From the NCBI GenBank assembly GCA_044866695.1, contig JBIOUF010000132.1:1-44136 (forward strand): a stretch of 44,136 nucleotides of DNA. The letters are read 5' to 3'. The position numbers and the translations under genes are program-made. This document shows, one piece after another, positions 16,962 to 24,683 of the stretch. The stretch's first letter is position 1. Every line of letters begins with the position of its first letter. The stretch is from JBIOUF01 sp044866695. Lineage in GTDB: Bacteria; Actinomycetota; Actinomycetes; Propionibacteriales; Nocardioidaceae. The notes beneath the pieces are model-generated. The model was not told where the DNA came from. It was given only the letters and a program-made list of their open reading frames with translations, and ran no database searches.

Positions 16962-17172
16962 TACGACCCTGCCCTCCGTGCGCTCCGCGTGGGGCCCAGC
17001 CGTTGCGGAACGGTCCACCGCGAAGGTCCCGGCACGCCATCGGTCACCTGCTCCGCGGTGCCGTCAGGCGCGTGGCTGGTTCCCCAGGTTCCTTTTCTGT
17101 CCATTCAGCGCCACTCCAGTCGGTGCGCCACCACCGGTTCCGCGGTGCGAGCCGGTCCTGGCAGGCAGGTGC
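16962..17172. other. Long spacer between nuoA and nuoB
   Basis: This 211-base gap is in an operon whose other junctions mostly overlap or are under 40 bases. I see no credible ORF. At 17105-17119 there is TCAGCGCCACTCCAG, which resembles the nuoA 3' end TCAGTCCCACTCCAG (17173-17187). On the minus strand both encode LEW plus one residue and a stop. The match is short, so a relic duplication is only a possibility. No strong promoter was recognised. Confidence 0.4.
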
Positions 17173-17532
17173 TCAGTCCCACTCCAGGCCTCCTCGCCGC
17201 CAGACGTACACGTACGCGACGAAGACGGTGGCGATGAACAGCACCATCTCGACCAGGCCGAACAACGCCATCTGGTCGAAGCCCAGCGCCCACGGGTAGA
17301 GGAAGACGATCTCGATGTCGAAGACGATGAACAGCATCGCGGTGATGTAGTACTTGACCGGGAACCGGCCGCCGCCGATCGGCTGGGGCGTGGGCTCGAT
17401 CCCGCACTCGTAGGAGTCCAGCTTGGCGCGGTTGTAGCGCCTGGGACCGACCACCGAGCTCATGATCACCGAGAAGACCGCGAACCCGAACGCGACCGCC
17501 GCCAGGGCCACCACTGGGTAGTAGAGCTCCAT
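17173..17532 (-). CDS. nuoA: NADH-quinone oxidoreductase subunit A
   Basis: This 119-aa, three-helix membrane subunit is the first complex I gene. The conserved YECGIEPTP loop lies near residues 41-49 (quinone-channel loop with the reactive Cys). FDIEIVFLYPWAL is the acidic helix that joins the proton path. ATG 17532 has GAGGAGG seven bases upstream. menJ ends 114 bases upstream on the same strand. No separate strong promoter was found in that gap, so read-through from the menJ promoter is plausible. Confidence 0.96.
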   Translation of the reverse strand: MELYYPVVALAAVAFGFAVFSVIMSSVVGPRRYNRAKLDSYECGIEPTPQPIGGGRFPVKYYITAMLFIVFDIEIVFLYPWALGFDQMALFGLVEMVLFIATVFVAYVYVWRRGGLEWD

Positions 17533-17602
17533 CCGCGCCTCCTCGTCTTGCTCCTGGTCGTGCTGGTGTCATCCTCGTGGATGGCCCGGCAGCCTCGTCA
17601 CT

Positions 17603-17640
17603 GGGTGGGTCATCGGGTGGGTCATGGGGTGGTGCTCATC
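17603..17640. repeat. Degenerate 12-bp tandem units upstream of nuoA
   Basis: GGGTGGGTCATC (17603-17614), GGGTGGGTCATG (17615-17626) and GGGTGGTGCTCATC (17627-17640) follow each other between the menJ stop and nuoA. Role unknown. They could be a slippage tract. Confidence 0.65.
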
Positions 17641-17646
17641 GGATCG

Positions 17647-18957
17647 TCATGCGGTCGGGGCCAGCCGGCTCATCGCGTTGATGACCCGGTCGGAGGCGTC
17701 GGCGCCCCCCGGGTCGGTCAGGTTGGCCATGAGCTTGAGCAGGAACCGCATCGCCGCCTCCCGCCCCAGCCCGTACCTGGTCGCCTGCTTCATCACCGCA
17801 GGGTTGCCGATCAGCCTGGCGAACCAGCGGCCGAGTGTGAAGTACCCGCCGTACGCGGAGTCCATCGCCGCCGCGTAGCCGCGCAGGACGCGCTCCCGGC
17901 CCGGTCCGTCCCGGCGGACCAGCGCCTGCACGACGGTGTGCGCGGCGACCTCGCCCGCCTCCAGCGCGTAGTCGATGCCTTCGCCGTTGAACGGGTTGAC
18001 CATCCCGGCCGAGTCGCCGACCAGCATCAGCCCGTCGCGGTAGTGCGGCTTGCGGTTGAAGCCCATGGGCAGCGCGGCCGACTTGAGGCCGCCGACGCGG
18101 TTCTCCTCGCTGAACCCCCACTCGGGCGGGGTGTGGGCGAGCCAGCGCCGCAGCACGTCGCGGTAGTCGACGGACCGGAAGGCCGGTGAGGTGTCGAGCA
18201 CGCCGAGCCCGACGTTCGCAGTGCCGTCGCCCACTCCGAAGATCCAGCCGTAGCCGGGCAGCAGGGCGCTGTGGCCGGGCGGGCCCTCCCAGAGCTCCAG
18301 CCACGACTCCATCCACGGGTCGTCGTGGCGTGGGGTGGCGTAGTAGCCGCGGATGCCCACGGCCATCGGGCGGTTCTCGCGACGCCGGATCCCCACCGCC
18401 ATCCCCAGGCGTGCCGACACCCCGTCGCAGGCGACGACCACGGGGGCGGTGTAGGTGACCTGGGGGCCGGTGGTCCGGCCGGCCTTGCCCGTGTGGTCGT
18501 CGACCGCGCGCGCCGTCACGCCGACGACGCGGCCGGTGCGCTCGTCCACGACCGGCCCGGTCACCGAGGTGCGCTCGTGCAGGCGTGCGCCGGCCTTCTG
18601 CGCGTGGCGCGCCAGGATCTCGTCGAGATCCGCGCGCGTGCGCACCAGGCCGAAGTCGGGGAACGTGGCCAGCTCCGGCCAGCGCAGCTCCAGCCGGTGC
18701 CCCGCACCCACGATGCGCAGGCCGTGGTTGCGCTGCCAGCCGGGCTGGTCGAGGTCGAGACCCATGCCCACCAGCTGGCGCACGGCGCGCGGGGTGAGAC
18801 CGTCGCCGCAGACCTTGTCGCGCGGGAACGCCGCCTTCTCCAGCACCAGCACGTCGACGCCGGCGGCGGCCAGGTGGTAGGCCGTGCTGGCGCCGGCGGG
18901 TCCGGCGCCGACGACGATGACGTCGGCGCGGTGCTCGTCGGCACTCGTCCGGCTCAT
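17647..18957 (-). CDS. menJ: Geranylgeranyl reductase family flavoprotein, probable menaquinone reductase MenJ
   Basis: This 436-aa FAD-dependent oxidoreductase has VIVVGAGPAGASTAYHLA at the N-terminus (GAGPAG at 17-22), the CGDGLTPRA segment, and a second FAD motif GDSAGMVNPFNGEGIDYALE. The last motif is typical of geranylgeranyl reductases. In mycobacteria a member of this family (MenJ) saturates one double bond of the menaquinone side chain. Its position between nuo and men genes supports that role over chlorophyll- or archaeal-lipid-type reduction. ATG 18957 (MSRTSADEHRAD) was chosen because the upstream in-frame extension to 19035 crosses the predicted promoter and operator. It is probably the first gene of the nuo transcript and sits just downstream of a strong Rex operator match. 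Confidence 0.85.
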   Translation of the reverse strand: MSRTSADEHRADVIVVGAGPAGASTAYHLAAAGVDVLVLEKAAFPRDKVCGDGLTPRAVRQLVGMGLDLDQPGWQRNHGLRIVGAGHRLELRWPELATFPDFGLVRTRADLDEILARHAQKAGARLHERTSVTGPVVDERTGRVVGVTARAVDDHTGKAGRTTGPQVTYTAPVVVACDGVSARLGMAVGIRRRENRPMAVGIRGYYATPRHDDPWMESWLELWEGPPGHSALLPGYGWIFGVGDGTANVGLGVLDTSPAFRSVDYRDVLRRWLAHTPPEWGFSEENRVGGLKSAALPMGFNRKPHYRDGLMLVGDSAGMVNPFNGEGIDYALEAGEVAAHTVVQALVRRDGPGRERVLRGYAAAMDSAYGGYFTLGRWFARLIGNPAVMKQATRYGLGREAAMRFLLKLMANLTDPGGADASDRVINAMSRLAPTA

Positions 18958-19003
18958 CGCGACTGTCCTCGGCTTCCCTCGTCGGTGACCGTGGCTCGTG
19001 AGG

Positions 19004-19021
19004 TTGTGAACTTGTTCACGA
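19004..19021. promoter_or_regulatory. Rex operator upstream of menJ-nuo
   Basis: TTGTGAACTTGTTCACGA matches the Rex consensus TTGTGAA-N4-TTCACAA at 13 of 14 specified positions, and its core GTGAAC-TT-GTTCAC is a perfect inverted repeat. It lies 47 bases upstream of the menJ ATG in non-coding DNA. Rex itself is encoded at 41154-41918, and S. coelicolor Rex is reported to bind upstream of the nuo operon. Binding here is inferred from sequence only. Confidence 0.75.
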
Positions 19022-19035
19022 GGCTGGCACGGCAC

Positions 19036-19065
19036 AGTCTAGGAGCCGGTGTTGCTGGAGTGAAA
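19036..19065 (-). promoter_or_regulatory. Possible menJ-nuo promoter
   Basis: On the minus strand TAGACT (19041-19036) fits the actinobacterial -10 pattern TANNNT. TTTCAC (19065-19060) is a weak -35 at 18-base spacing. Transcription would start near 19029, putting the Rex operator just downstream of the start, a location suited to repression. The -35 is poor, so this is tentative. Confidence 0.35.
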
Positions 19066-19109
19066 CCCAGGGGCGCCGTACGTCGGGGCCGCTGACCTCG
19101 GCACTTACG

Positions 19110-19838
19110 TCACGGCGCCGTACCGATATTCCCGTGCGGGGCGCTCTTCGGCGCGGTGGCGTGATGCAGCGCGACGATGCCTCCGGACAGGTTCCGCCAG
19201 CGCACGTCGCGCCATCCCGCGTCCGCCAGCCACCCGGAGAGCCCTCGCTGGTCGGGCCAGGCCCGGATGGACTCGGCGAGGTAGACGTAGGCCTCCGGGT
19301 TGGACGAGACGGTCCGGGCCACCCGCGGCAGGGCGCGCATGAGGTACTCCTGGTACACCGTGCGGACGCTCGCCCGCGTCGGCGTACTGAACTCGCACAC
19401 CACCAGACGGCCGCGGGGCCGGGTGACCCGGAGCAGCTCGCGCAGGCCGGTGTGGGGGTCGACGATGTTGCGCAGCCCGAAGGAGATCGAGACCGCGTCG
19501 AAGGTGTCGTCGCGGAACGGCAGCCGCATGCCGTCGCCGGCCGTGAAGGGCAGCTCCGGGCGGGCGCCCTTGCCGACCTGGAGCATCCCGAGCGAGAAGT
19601 CACAGGGGACCACGAGCGCGCCGACGTCGGCGAACGGCTCGCTCGAGGTGCCGGTGCCGGCGGCCAGGTCGAGGACCCGTTCGCCGCGCCGCGGCGCGAC
19701 GGCCGCCACGACCGCGGCGCGCCAGCGCCGGTCCTGCCACAGGGACAGCACGTCGTTGGTGAGGTCGTATCGCCGGGCGACCCGGTCGAACATCGCGGCG
19801 ACGTCGGCGGGGTCCTTGTCCAGATCCGCGCGGGTCAT
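19110..19838 (-). CDS. menG: Demethylmenaquinone methyltransferase
   Basis: This 242-aa class I SAM-dependent methyltransferase of the UbiE/MenG family performs the last ring step of menaquinone synthesis, C-methylation of demethylmenaquinone. Visible features are the N-terminal FDRVARRYDLTNDVLS, the SAM-binding VLDLAAGTGTSS (55-66), the GDGMRLPFRDDTFD motif II region and SFGLRNI, the UbiE signature. ATG 19838 gives the family's normal N-terminus. A continuous frame upstream to 20498 is a shadow of the divergent menF gene. It faces menF across 40 bases and probably shares a compact divergent promoter region. Confidence 0.94.
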   Translation of the reverse strand: MTRADLDKDPADVAAMFDRVARRYDLTNDVLSLWQDRRWRAAVVAAVAPRRGERVLDLAAGTGTSSEPFADVGALVVPCDFSLGMLQVGKGARPELPFTAGDGMRLPFRDDTFDAVSISFGLRNIVDPHTGLRELLRVTRPRGRLVVCEFSTPTRASVRTVYQEYLMRALPRVARTVSSNPEAYVYLAESIRAWPDQRGLSGWLADAGWRDVRWRNLSGGIVALHHATAPKSAPHGNIGTAP

Positions 19839-19864
19839 CCGGTCACCCTGCCACACCACCTGCG

Positions 19865-19870
19865 TAGGCT
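19865..19870 (+). promoter_or_regulatory. -10 box for menF, probably leaderless
   Basis: TAGGCT ends nine bases before the GTG start of menF at 19879, so a transcript from here would begin at or within a base or two of the start codon. Leaderless GTG mRNAs are common in actinobacteria. No ribosome site precedes this GTG, which agrees. No clear -35 was found. Confidence 0.45.
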
Positions 19871-19878
19871 GGGCCACC

Positions 19879-21150
19879 GTGACGACGCGGGCGACCCCAC
19901 GTGCCAGCCCCGGGCCGTCGTACGACGCTCCCCCGCTCGTCGTCCGCACGGTGGCGCTCCCCGATCCCGGTGCGCTGCTCGACCTGCTGCCTCCCGACCA
20001 CCCCACCGCCTGGGTCCGCCGCGGCGACGGGCTGGTCGGCTGGGGAGAGGCGGCGCGCCTGGACACCCGGGGGGCACGGCGGTTCGCCGACGCGTCCGCC
20101 TGGTGGGAGGCGCAGACCCGGCACGCGGTCGTGCGGGACGAGGTGGGGCAGCCGGGCACCGGCCTGGTGGCCTTCGGGTCGTTCGCGTTCGCCGACGAGC
20201 CGGGCGAGAGCGTGCTCGCGGTCCCCGAGGTGGTAGTCGGGCGCCGGGACGGCCGAGCCTGGGTGACGACGGTCAGCCGCGCGGCGATCACCACACCGCC
20301 GAGCGTGCGGCCGGCCTCCCCGCCGACGCCACCCGGCGACGTGCGGTTCAGCGACGGGAGCCTGTCGTCGGACGAGTGGCTGTTCGTGGTCGCGCAGGCG
20401 GTCGGGCGGATCAACGTCCTGGAGCTGGAGAAGGTGGTCCTGGCCCGCGACCTGGTCGCCACCGCGGACGCGCCGGTCGACGTGCGCCACCCGCTCAAGC
20501 GGCTGGCCGGCGGCTACGACGCCTGCTGGACCTTCCACGTCGACGGGCTGTTCGGCGCGACGCCAGAGCTGCTGGTCCGCCGGGAGCGCGGGCTGGTGAC
20601 GTCGCGGGTCCTCGCCGGCACCATCCGTCGTACCGGCGACGACGCCCGAGACCTCGCGCTGGCCGCGACCCTGGCCAGGTCGTCGAAGGACCTCGAGGAG
20701 CACGAGTACGCCGTCCGCTCGGTCGCCGAGGCGCTAGCGCCGCACTGCACGTCGATGAACGTGCCCGAGGCGCCGTTCGTGCTGCACCTGCCCAACGTCA
20801 TGCACCTGGCGACCGACGTCGCCGGCGTCATCGACGACACCACGACGGCCCTGGCGCTGGCCGAGTCGCTGCACCCCAGCGCGGCCGTCGGCGGCACCCC
20901 CACCGACGCGGCGCTGCGGATGATCGCCGAGATCGAGGGCATGGACCGCCGCAGGTACGCCGGCCCGGTCGGCTGGATGGACGCCGACGGTGACGGCGAG
21001 TGGGGCATCGCGCTCCGCTCCGGCGAGATCAGCGGCAGCACCGTGCGGCTGTTCGCCGGCTGCGGCATCGTCGCCGACTCCGACCCCATGGCCGAGCTCG
21101 CCGAGTCGCAGGCCAAGTTCGTCCCGGTCCGCGACGCGCTCACGTCCTGA
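19879..21150 (+). CDS. menF: Isochorismate synthase
   Basis: This 423-aa chorismate-binding enzyme converts chorismate to isochorismate, the entry to menaquinone. The C-terminal chorismate-utilising domain includes KVVLARDL, GATPELLVRRE, SRVLAGTIRRT, SSKDLEEHEYAVRSV, LHPSAAVGGTPTDAAL and a final FAGCGIVADSDP, all hallmark segments. The lysine in EKVVLARD and acidic residues around EEHE fit the general base and Mg2+ sites. GTG 19879 was chosen because upstream in-frame sequence belongs to the opposite-strand menG. The surrounding men genes favour menaquinone rather than siderophore or salicylate use. Confidence 0.92.
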   Translation: MTTRATPRASPGPSYDAPPLVVRTVALPDPGALLDLLPPDHPTAWVRRGDGLVGWGEAARLDTRGARRFADASAWWEAQTRHAVVRDEVGQPGTGLVAFGSFAFADEPGESVLAVPEVVVGRRDGRAWVTTVSRAAITTPPSVRPASPPTPPGDVRFSDGSLSSDEWLFVVAQAVGRINVLELEKVVLARDLVATADAPVDVRHPLKRLAGGYDACWTFHVDGLFGATPELLVRRERGLVTSRVLAGTIRRTGDDARDLALAATLARSSKDLEEHEYAVRSVAEALAPHCTSMNVPEAPFVLHLPNVMHLATDVAGVIDDTTTALALAESLHPSAAVGGTPTDAALRMIAEIEGMDRRRYAGPVGWMDADGDGEWGIALRSGEISGSTVRLFAGCGIVADSDPMAELAESQAKFVPVRDALTS

Positions 21151-21286
21151 GGCAGGCGGCCGAGCCCACTCCGAGCGCAGCGAGCGGTGGGTGAGGTCGC
21201 CGGCGAGGAGTCCCGCCTGCATCCAGGCTGCCCATCCGACCGACATCGGCTCGACCCGACAGAACCGCCGCTCCGTTCTCTCGGGG
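21151..21286. other. Convergent intergenic region menF / MBL-fold gene
   Basis: No ORF is seen. The region contains CGAGCGCAGCGAG (21172-21184), a motif also present at 337-349 and 9727-9739. It is flanked by CCCACT and GGTGGG, so a short hairpin is possible. It may serve as a bidirectional terminator, but no U-tract is present. Confidence 0.4.
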
Positions 21287-21928
21287 TCACGCCAGGTCCT
21301 CGCCCGGCCGCAGGCGGGTGTAGCTGCCGCCGACGGGCTCCAGGTACGCCGACAGGCGCTGGTCGTACATCGCCAGGCCGATCTCGCTGGCCGGCACGTC
21401 GTGGATCGCGATGGTCCGGGGGGCGGCCACCGCCCGGACGTAGTCCATCACCTCGGCGAGCTTGAGCCAGGGGGCGGCGACGGGGGCGCACAGGACGTCG
21501 ACCGGCCGGCCGGGCAGCTCGAAGGAGTCGCCGGGGTGGAACAGGGTCGTCCCGCCCGCCGACACCACGTAGCCGGAGCTGTCGAAGCGCGGCAGGGACT
21601 CGTGGATCACCGCATGGTGCTCCCCCACGACCTGGACGGACAGGCCCGCCACGTCGAGGGAGTCGCCGGGCGTCACGACCGTGACCTGGCCGGCCAGCGC
21701 CTCGTCCTCCGCGCGCACCTTTGCCGCTACCGCCTCGATGGTGTAGACCGGCGCCGACGCGGCCCGCAGGTGGTCGAGGTCCAGGTGGTCGGGGTGCTCA
21801 TGGGTGACCAGGACCGCGTCGGCCCCCTCGACCGCGCCGGCGTCGGTGAACCCGCCCGGGTCGAGGACGACGACGCTGCCCTCGTGCTCGAGCCGGATGC
21901 AGGCATGGCCGAACTTGGTGATCCGCAT
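21287..21928 (-). CDS. Metallo-beta-lactamase-fold hydrolase (UlaG-like)
   Basis: This 213-aa protein of the UlaG/RNase Z-like branch of the metallo-beta-lactamase superfamily starts MRITKFGHACIRLEHEG, the typical beginning of these proteins. It carries the metal motif HEHPDH at 43-48, with further ligand candidates in GEHHAVIH, LFHPGDS and AIHDVP. The substrate is unknown; related proteins include sugar-phosphate lactonases and phosphodiesterases. I chose ATG 21928 because the upstream frame to 22021 is made of the 22-bp repeats. It is convergent with menF and downstream of the antiporter gene. Its place among men genes does not by itself indicate a role in menaquinone synthesis. Confidence 0.82.
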   Translation of the reverse strand: MRITKFGHACIRLEHEGSVVVLDPGGFTDAGAVEGADAVLVTHEHPDHLDLDHLRAASAPVYTIEAVAAKVRAEDEALAGQVTVVTPGDSLDVAGLSVQVVGEHHAVIHESLPRFDSSGYVVSAGGTTLFHPGDSFELPGRPVDVLCAPVAAPWLKLAEVMDYVRAVAAPRTIAIHDVPASEIGLAMYDQRLSAYLEPVGGSYTRLRPGEDLA

Positions 21929-21968
21929 GCGGTCATCGTGCCCGACGAAGACGCCGGCACCCACTCCC

Positions 21969-22078
21969 GCGCACCAAGATCGACGGCTCGGGCGACCAAC
22001 ATTGACGGCTCGACGCACCAAGACTGACGGGTCGACGCACCAGGATTGACGGCTCGGCGCACCAAGATTGACGGGTGG
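21969..22078. repeat. Array of five 22-bp tandem repeats
   Basis: Five contiguous 22-base units (21969, 21991, 22013, 22035, 22057) follow a consensus that begins RCGCACCAAGATTGA and ends CGGCTCG. Most units differ from the consensus at one to four positions. They fill the gap between the MBL gene start and the antiporter gene end. The period is not a multiple of three, so it is unlikely to be coding. The same unit occurs in the opposite orientation at 42111-42198. Confidence 0.9.
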
Positions 22079-22082
22079 GCGG

Positions 22083-23975
22083 TCAGCCGACGGCCTCGTC
22101 GACGAAGCACCAGCGCCACTCCTCGCCGGGCTCGGCGGAGCGCATCACGGGGTGGCCGGTGTCGCGGAAGTGCGCGCTGGCATGACGACGAGGGGAGGAG
22201 TCGCAGCAGCCCAGGTGGCCGCAGGCCAGGCACAGCCGCAGGTGGACCCAGCCGGTCCCCTCGCGGAGGCAGTCCTCGCAGGCGCGCTGGGACGGCAGGC
22301 CGCGGTGCCGGGGGGCCTGGGCGAGGTGCTCGCAGGCCGCCGGACCGACCGCGGCCGCGGCGCCGACCGGGGAGGCGCCCTGGAGGGCGGCCCGCAGCTC
22401 GGTACGCCGCTGGACGCGCAGGTCCAGCATCGACTCCTCCTGGTCCAGCGAGGCCAGCACGCCGGCGATCACCTCATGCGGCACCGAGCCGGTCGACCGG
22501 ACCTTGAGCACCTGCTCCCGCTCCGCGCCCAGCATCCGCAGCCGAAGCCGCGCGTAGGTCTCGCTCGGCGTCTCGCCGGAGGAGTCGTGGCCGAGCTGCT
22601 CCCACGCCGCGTGCGACCGCTCCCGGACCCGCGCCCGGAGCAGCGCGCGCACCTCGTCCTCGTCGCCCTCCGCCGGGATCCGGGAGAGCTCCTCGAGACC
22701 CGCCTGGGACGCCTCCTGCAGGACCCCGGCCCGGGCAAGGGCGTCCTCTCGCAGGTCGGGCGCCGGGACGTTCAGCCGGCGGACCAGCCACGGCAGCGTC
22801 GTGCCCTGGACGAGCAGCGTCCCCGCGGTGACCACGAGCGCCGCCAGCACCAGGACCTCGCGGTGCGGGAACGACGCCGGGATCGCGAACGCCGCCGCCA
22901 GGGTGACCACACCGCGCATCCCGGCCCAGCCGAGGATCAGCGTGTACGACGCCGGCGGGACCTGCCCCGTCGCGGGGTCGGCACGCGGTCGGACCAGCAG
23001 GTACCGGGCCGGGAAGACCCACGCCAGCCGCAGGACGATCACCGCCAGCAGGCACGACGCGCACACCACCGCGATGGTGGTGGTGGACAGGTCGGACCGC
23101 GACACGTCGTCGAGGATCCACCGCGCCTGCAGCCCGATCAGCAGGAACACCGTGTTCTCCAGCAGGAACGAGACCGTGCGCCAGTTCATCCGCTCGGCGA
23201 TCCGGCTCGAGGCGGTCTGCAGCAGCGGCGCCTGGTGGCCCAGGAGCAGGCCGGCCACCACGACGGCCAGCACGCCCGAGGCCTCGAGACTCTCGGCGGC
23301 GACGTACGCCACGAACGGGGTGAGCATCGAGACCGAGGTGTCGACGACCGCGTCGGGGACATGGCGGCGCACCACCGCCACCGCCTTGTAGGCGAGCACG
23401 CCGACCAGGACGCCGCCGCCGGCCGCGACCAGGAACGACAACCCCACCCCGTGAAACGTGACCACACCGAGGCCGGCCGCCCTGGCCGTGCGCAGCGCGA
23501 CCAGCGCGGTGGCGTCGTTGAGCAGCGACTCGCCCTCCAGGATGGTCACGATCCGCCGGGGCATGCCGATGCGGCGCGCCACCGCCGAGGTGGCCACGGC
23601 GTCCGGAGGCGCCACGACCGCGCCGAGCGCGAACGCCCCGGGCCAGCCGACGCCGGGCAGCACCGCGTGGACGACCAGCGCGACGCCGACCGTCGTGAAG
23701 ACCACCAGGCCCACGGACAGCAGCAGGATCGGCCTGCGGTTGGCGTTGAAGTCCACCAGGCTGGTCTGCAGGGCGGCGGAGTACAGCAGCGGCGGCAGCA
23801 GCCCGACCAGCACCACCTCGCTGTGCAGGTGCACCTCGGGCACCAACGGCAGGAACGACGCGACGATCCCGAGGGCGACCAGGATGACCGGTGCGGGCAG
23901 CTGGTAGCGGCGGCTCAGCCCTCCGACGACCGTGACGGTGGCGACGAGCGAGACCAGTTCGAGAGCGAGCTCCAT
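22083..23975 (-). CDS. Na+/H+ antiporter (CPA1 family) with C-terminal UBP-type zinc finger
   Basis: This 630-aa protein has about 12 hydrophobic segments over residues 1-410, including GAVVAPPDAVATSAVARRIG and LEGESLLNDATALVAL. These carry the paired acidic residues of CPA1 exchangers. A cytoplasmic helical region (about 415-545, charged, possibly coiled) follows. The last ~80 residues hold a zinc-finger-like domain with Cys566, 569, 582, 585, 590 and His587, 598, 602, 608, in the pattern of UBP (ubiquitin-hydrolase-type) fingers, ending WCFVDE. It probably exports Na+ in exchange for H+ across the membrane. The finger is presumably cytosolic and regulatory, and its ligand is unknown. ATG 23975 is the start of the first helix. 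It is divergent from the GNAT gene. A similar combination exists in other actinobacteria, so this is a domain fusion rather than an assembly accident. Confidence 0.88.
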   Translation of the reverse strand: MELALELVSLVATVTVVGGLSRRYQLPAPVILVALGIVASFLPLVPEVHLHSEVVLVGLLPPLLYSAALQTSLVDFNANRRPILLLSVGLVVFTTVGVALVVHAVLPGVGWPGAFALGAVVAPPDAVATSAVARRIGMPRRIVTILEGESLLNDATALVALRTARAAGLGVVTFHGVGLSFLVAAGGGVLVGVLAYKAVAVVRRHVPDAVVDTSVSMLTPFVAYVAAESLEASGVLAVVVAGLLLGHQAPLLQTASSRIAERMNWRTVSFLLENTVFLLIGLQARWILDDVSRSDLSTTTIAVVCASCLLAVIVLRLAWVFPARYLLVRPRADPATGQVPPASYTLILGWAGMRGVVTLAAAFAIPASFPHREVLVLAALVVTAGTLLVQGTTLPWLVRRLNVPAPDLREDALARAGVLQEASQAGLEELSRIPAEGDEDEVRALLRARVRERSHAAWEQLGHDSSGETPSETYARLRLRMLGAEREQVLKVRSTGSVPHEVIAGVLASLDQEESMLDLRVQRRTELRAALQGASPVGAAAAVGPAACEHLAQAPRHRGLPSQRACEDCLREGTGWVHLRLCLACGHLGCCDSSPRRHASAHFRDTGHPVMRSAEPGEEWRWCFVDEAVG

Positions 23976-24107
23976 GGCGGCCGGTCAGCGTTCGAGCGGC
24001 AAGCTGAGACGGGGCGGGACCGGGTGCGGCACGGCTCATCCTCTCAACCGGCCGGGGGTCTGGATCCAGGCTAAGGGACCGGGACCGGGAAATGAGGTAG
24101 CCGCCCG

Positions 24108-24680
24108 ATGCCCGGCACCGGTCCCGCGGCGTCGAATGACCGCATGAGCACCGTCGTCCTAGAGCGCCCCCCGGTCGCAGACACCTCGCCCTCGGTCGTC
24201 GAGCAGGTCGAGGTCCGCCCGCTGCACTCCCACGAAGAGCACCTGGTGCAGCACGTCTTCGACGCGCTCGACCAGCGGTCGAGGTCGCAGGGGTTCGGCA
24301 CGCCGGTCGCCCGGTTGAGCCCAACCCTGCGCAGGACCCTCACGCGAAGCGAGCCCGGCGAGCGGGTCGCCCTGGTGGCGCTGGGGCGCGGCCGGGCGGT
24401 CGGGGTGGGGCACTGGGTGCGGGACCAGCACGACCCGGGCACGGCGGTCGTCACCCTCGCGGTCGTGGACGCCGTCCAGGGGCGCGGAGTGGGCCGCAGG
24501 CTGGCCTACCAGCTGGCCCGCACGGCGGACCGGCAGGGGGTCGACTGGTTCCGCTGCGCTCCCGGCGCGGACGACCGGTGGCTGCGCTCCTGGCTGCTGG
24601 CCTCCGGTGGACGAGGCAGCGAGGGGTCCGGCGACGTCCTGGTGCACGTGCGCACCCTGGTCGCCAGGACCGTGGGCTGA
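24108..24680 (+). CDS. GNAT family N-acetyltransferase
   Basis: This 190-aa protein has a GNAT core. The acetyl-CoA-binding motif A reads AVVDAVQGRGVGRRLAYQLA, with Q-G-R-G-V-G at 124-129, preceded by a beta-strand TAVVTLAV. The substrate is unknown. ATG 24108 has GAGGT about nine bases upstream. An internal ATG at 24144 would remove 12 atypical residues and is an alternative. The stop lies three bases from the menD stop on the other strand, so the two genes are tightly convergent and transcripts likely overlap. It seems unrelated to menaquinone synthesis. Confidence 0.75.
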   Translation: MPGTGPAASNDRMSTVVLERPPVADTSPSVVEQVEVRPLHSHEEHLVQHVFDALDQRSRSQGFGTPVARLSPTLRRTLTRSEPGERVALVALGRGRAVGVGHWVRDQHDPGTAVVTLAVVDAVQGRGVGRRLAYQLARTADRQGVDWFRCAPGADDRWLRSWLLASGGRGSEGSGDVLVHVRTLVARTVG

Positions 24681-24683
24681 GGG

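Noticed and set aside
17105..17572. A 155-aa protein overlapping nuoA
   Set aside because: It is a +1 frame shadow of nuoA with Arg/Gly-rich composition and no membrane segments.
19110..20498. MenG with a 220-residue N-terminal extension
   Set aside because: The extension is the antisense of menF; the family N-terminus starts at ATG 19838.
21287..21928. MBL-fold gene as the DHNA-CoA thioesterase of menaquinone synthesis
   Set aside because: Known DHNA-CoA thioesterases are hotdog-fold; the MBL gene is convergent to menF, not in an operon with men genes, and has no supporting motif.
21969..22078. Possible CRISPR array
   Set aside because: Units are directly contiguous with no unique spacers, are only 22 bp, and no cas gene is present.
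24060..24069. CTGGATCCAG palindrome as an operator between the antiporter and GNAT genes
   Set aside because: A single 10-bp palindrome is expected by chance at this scale and matches no operator I know.
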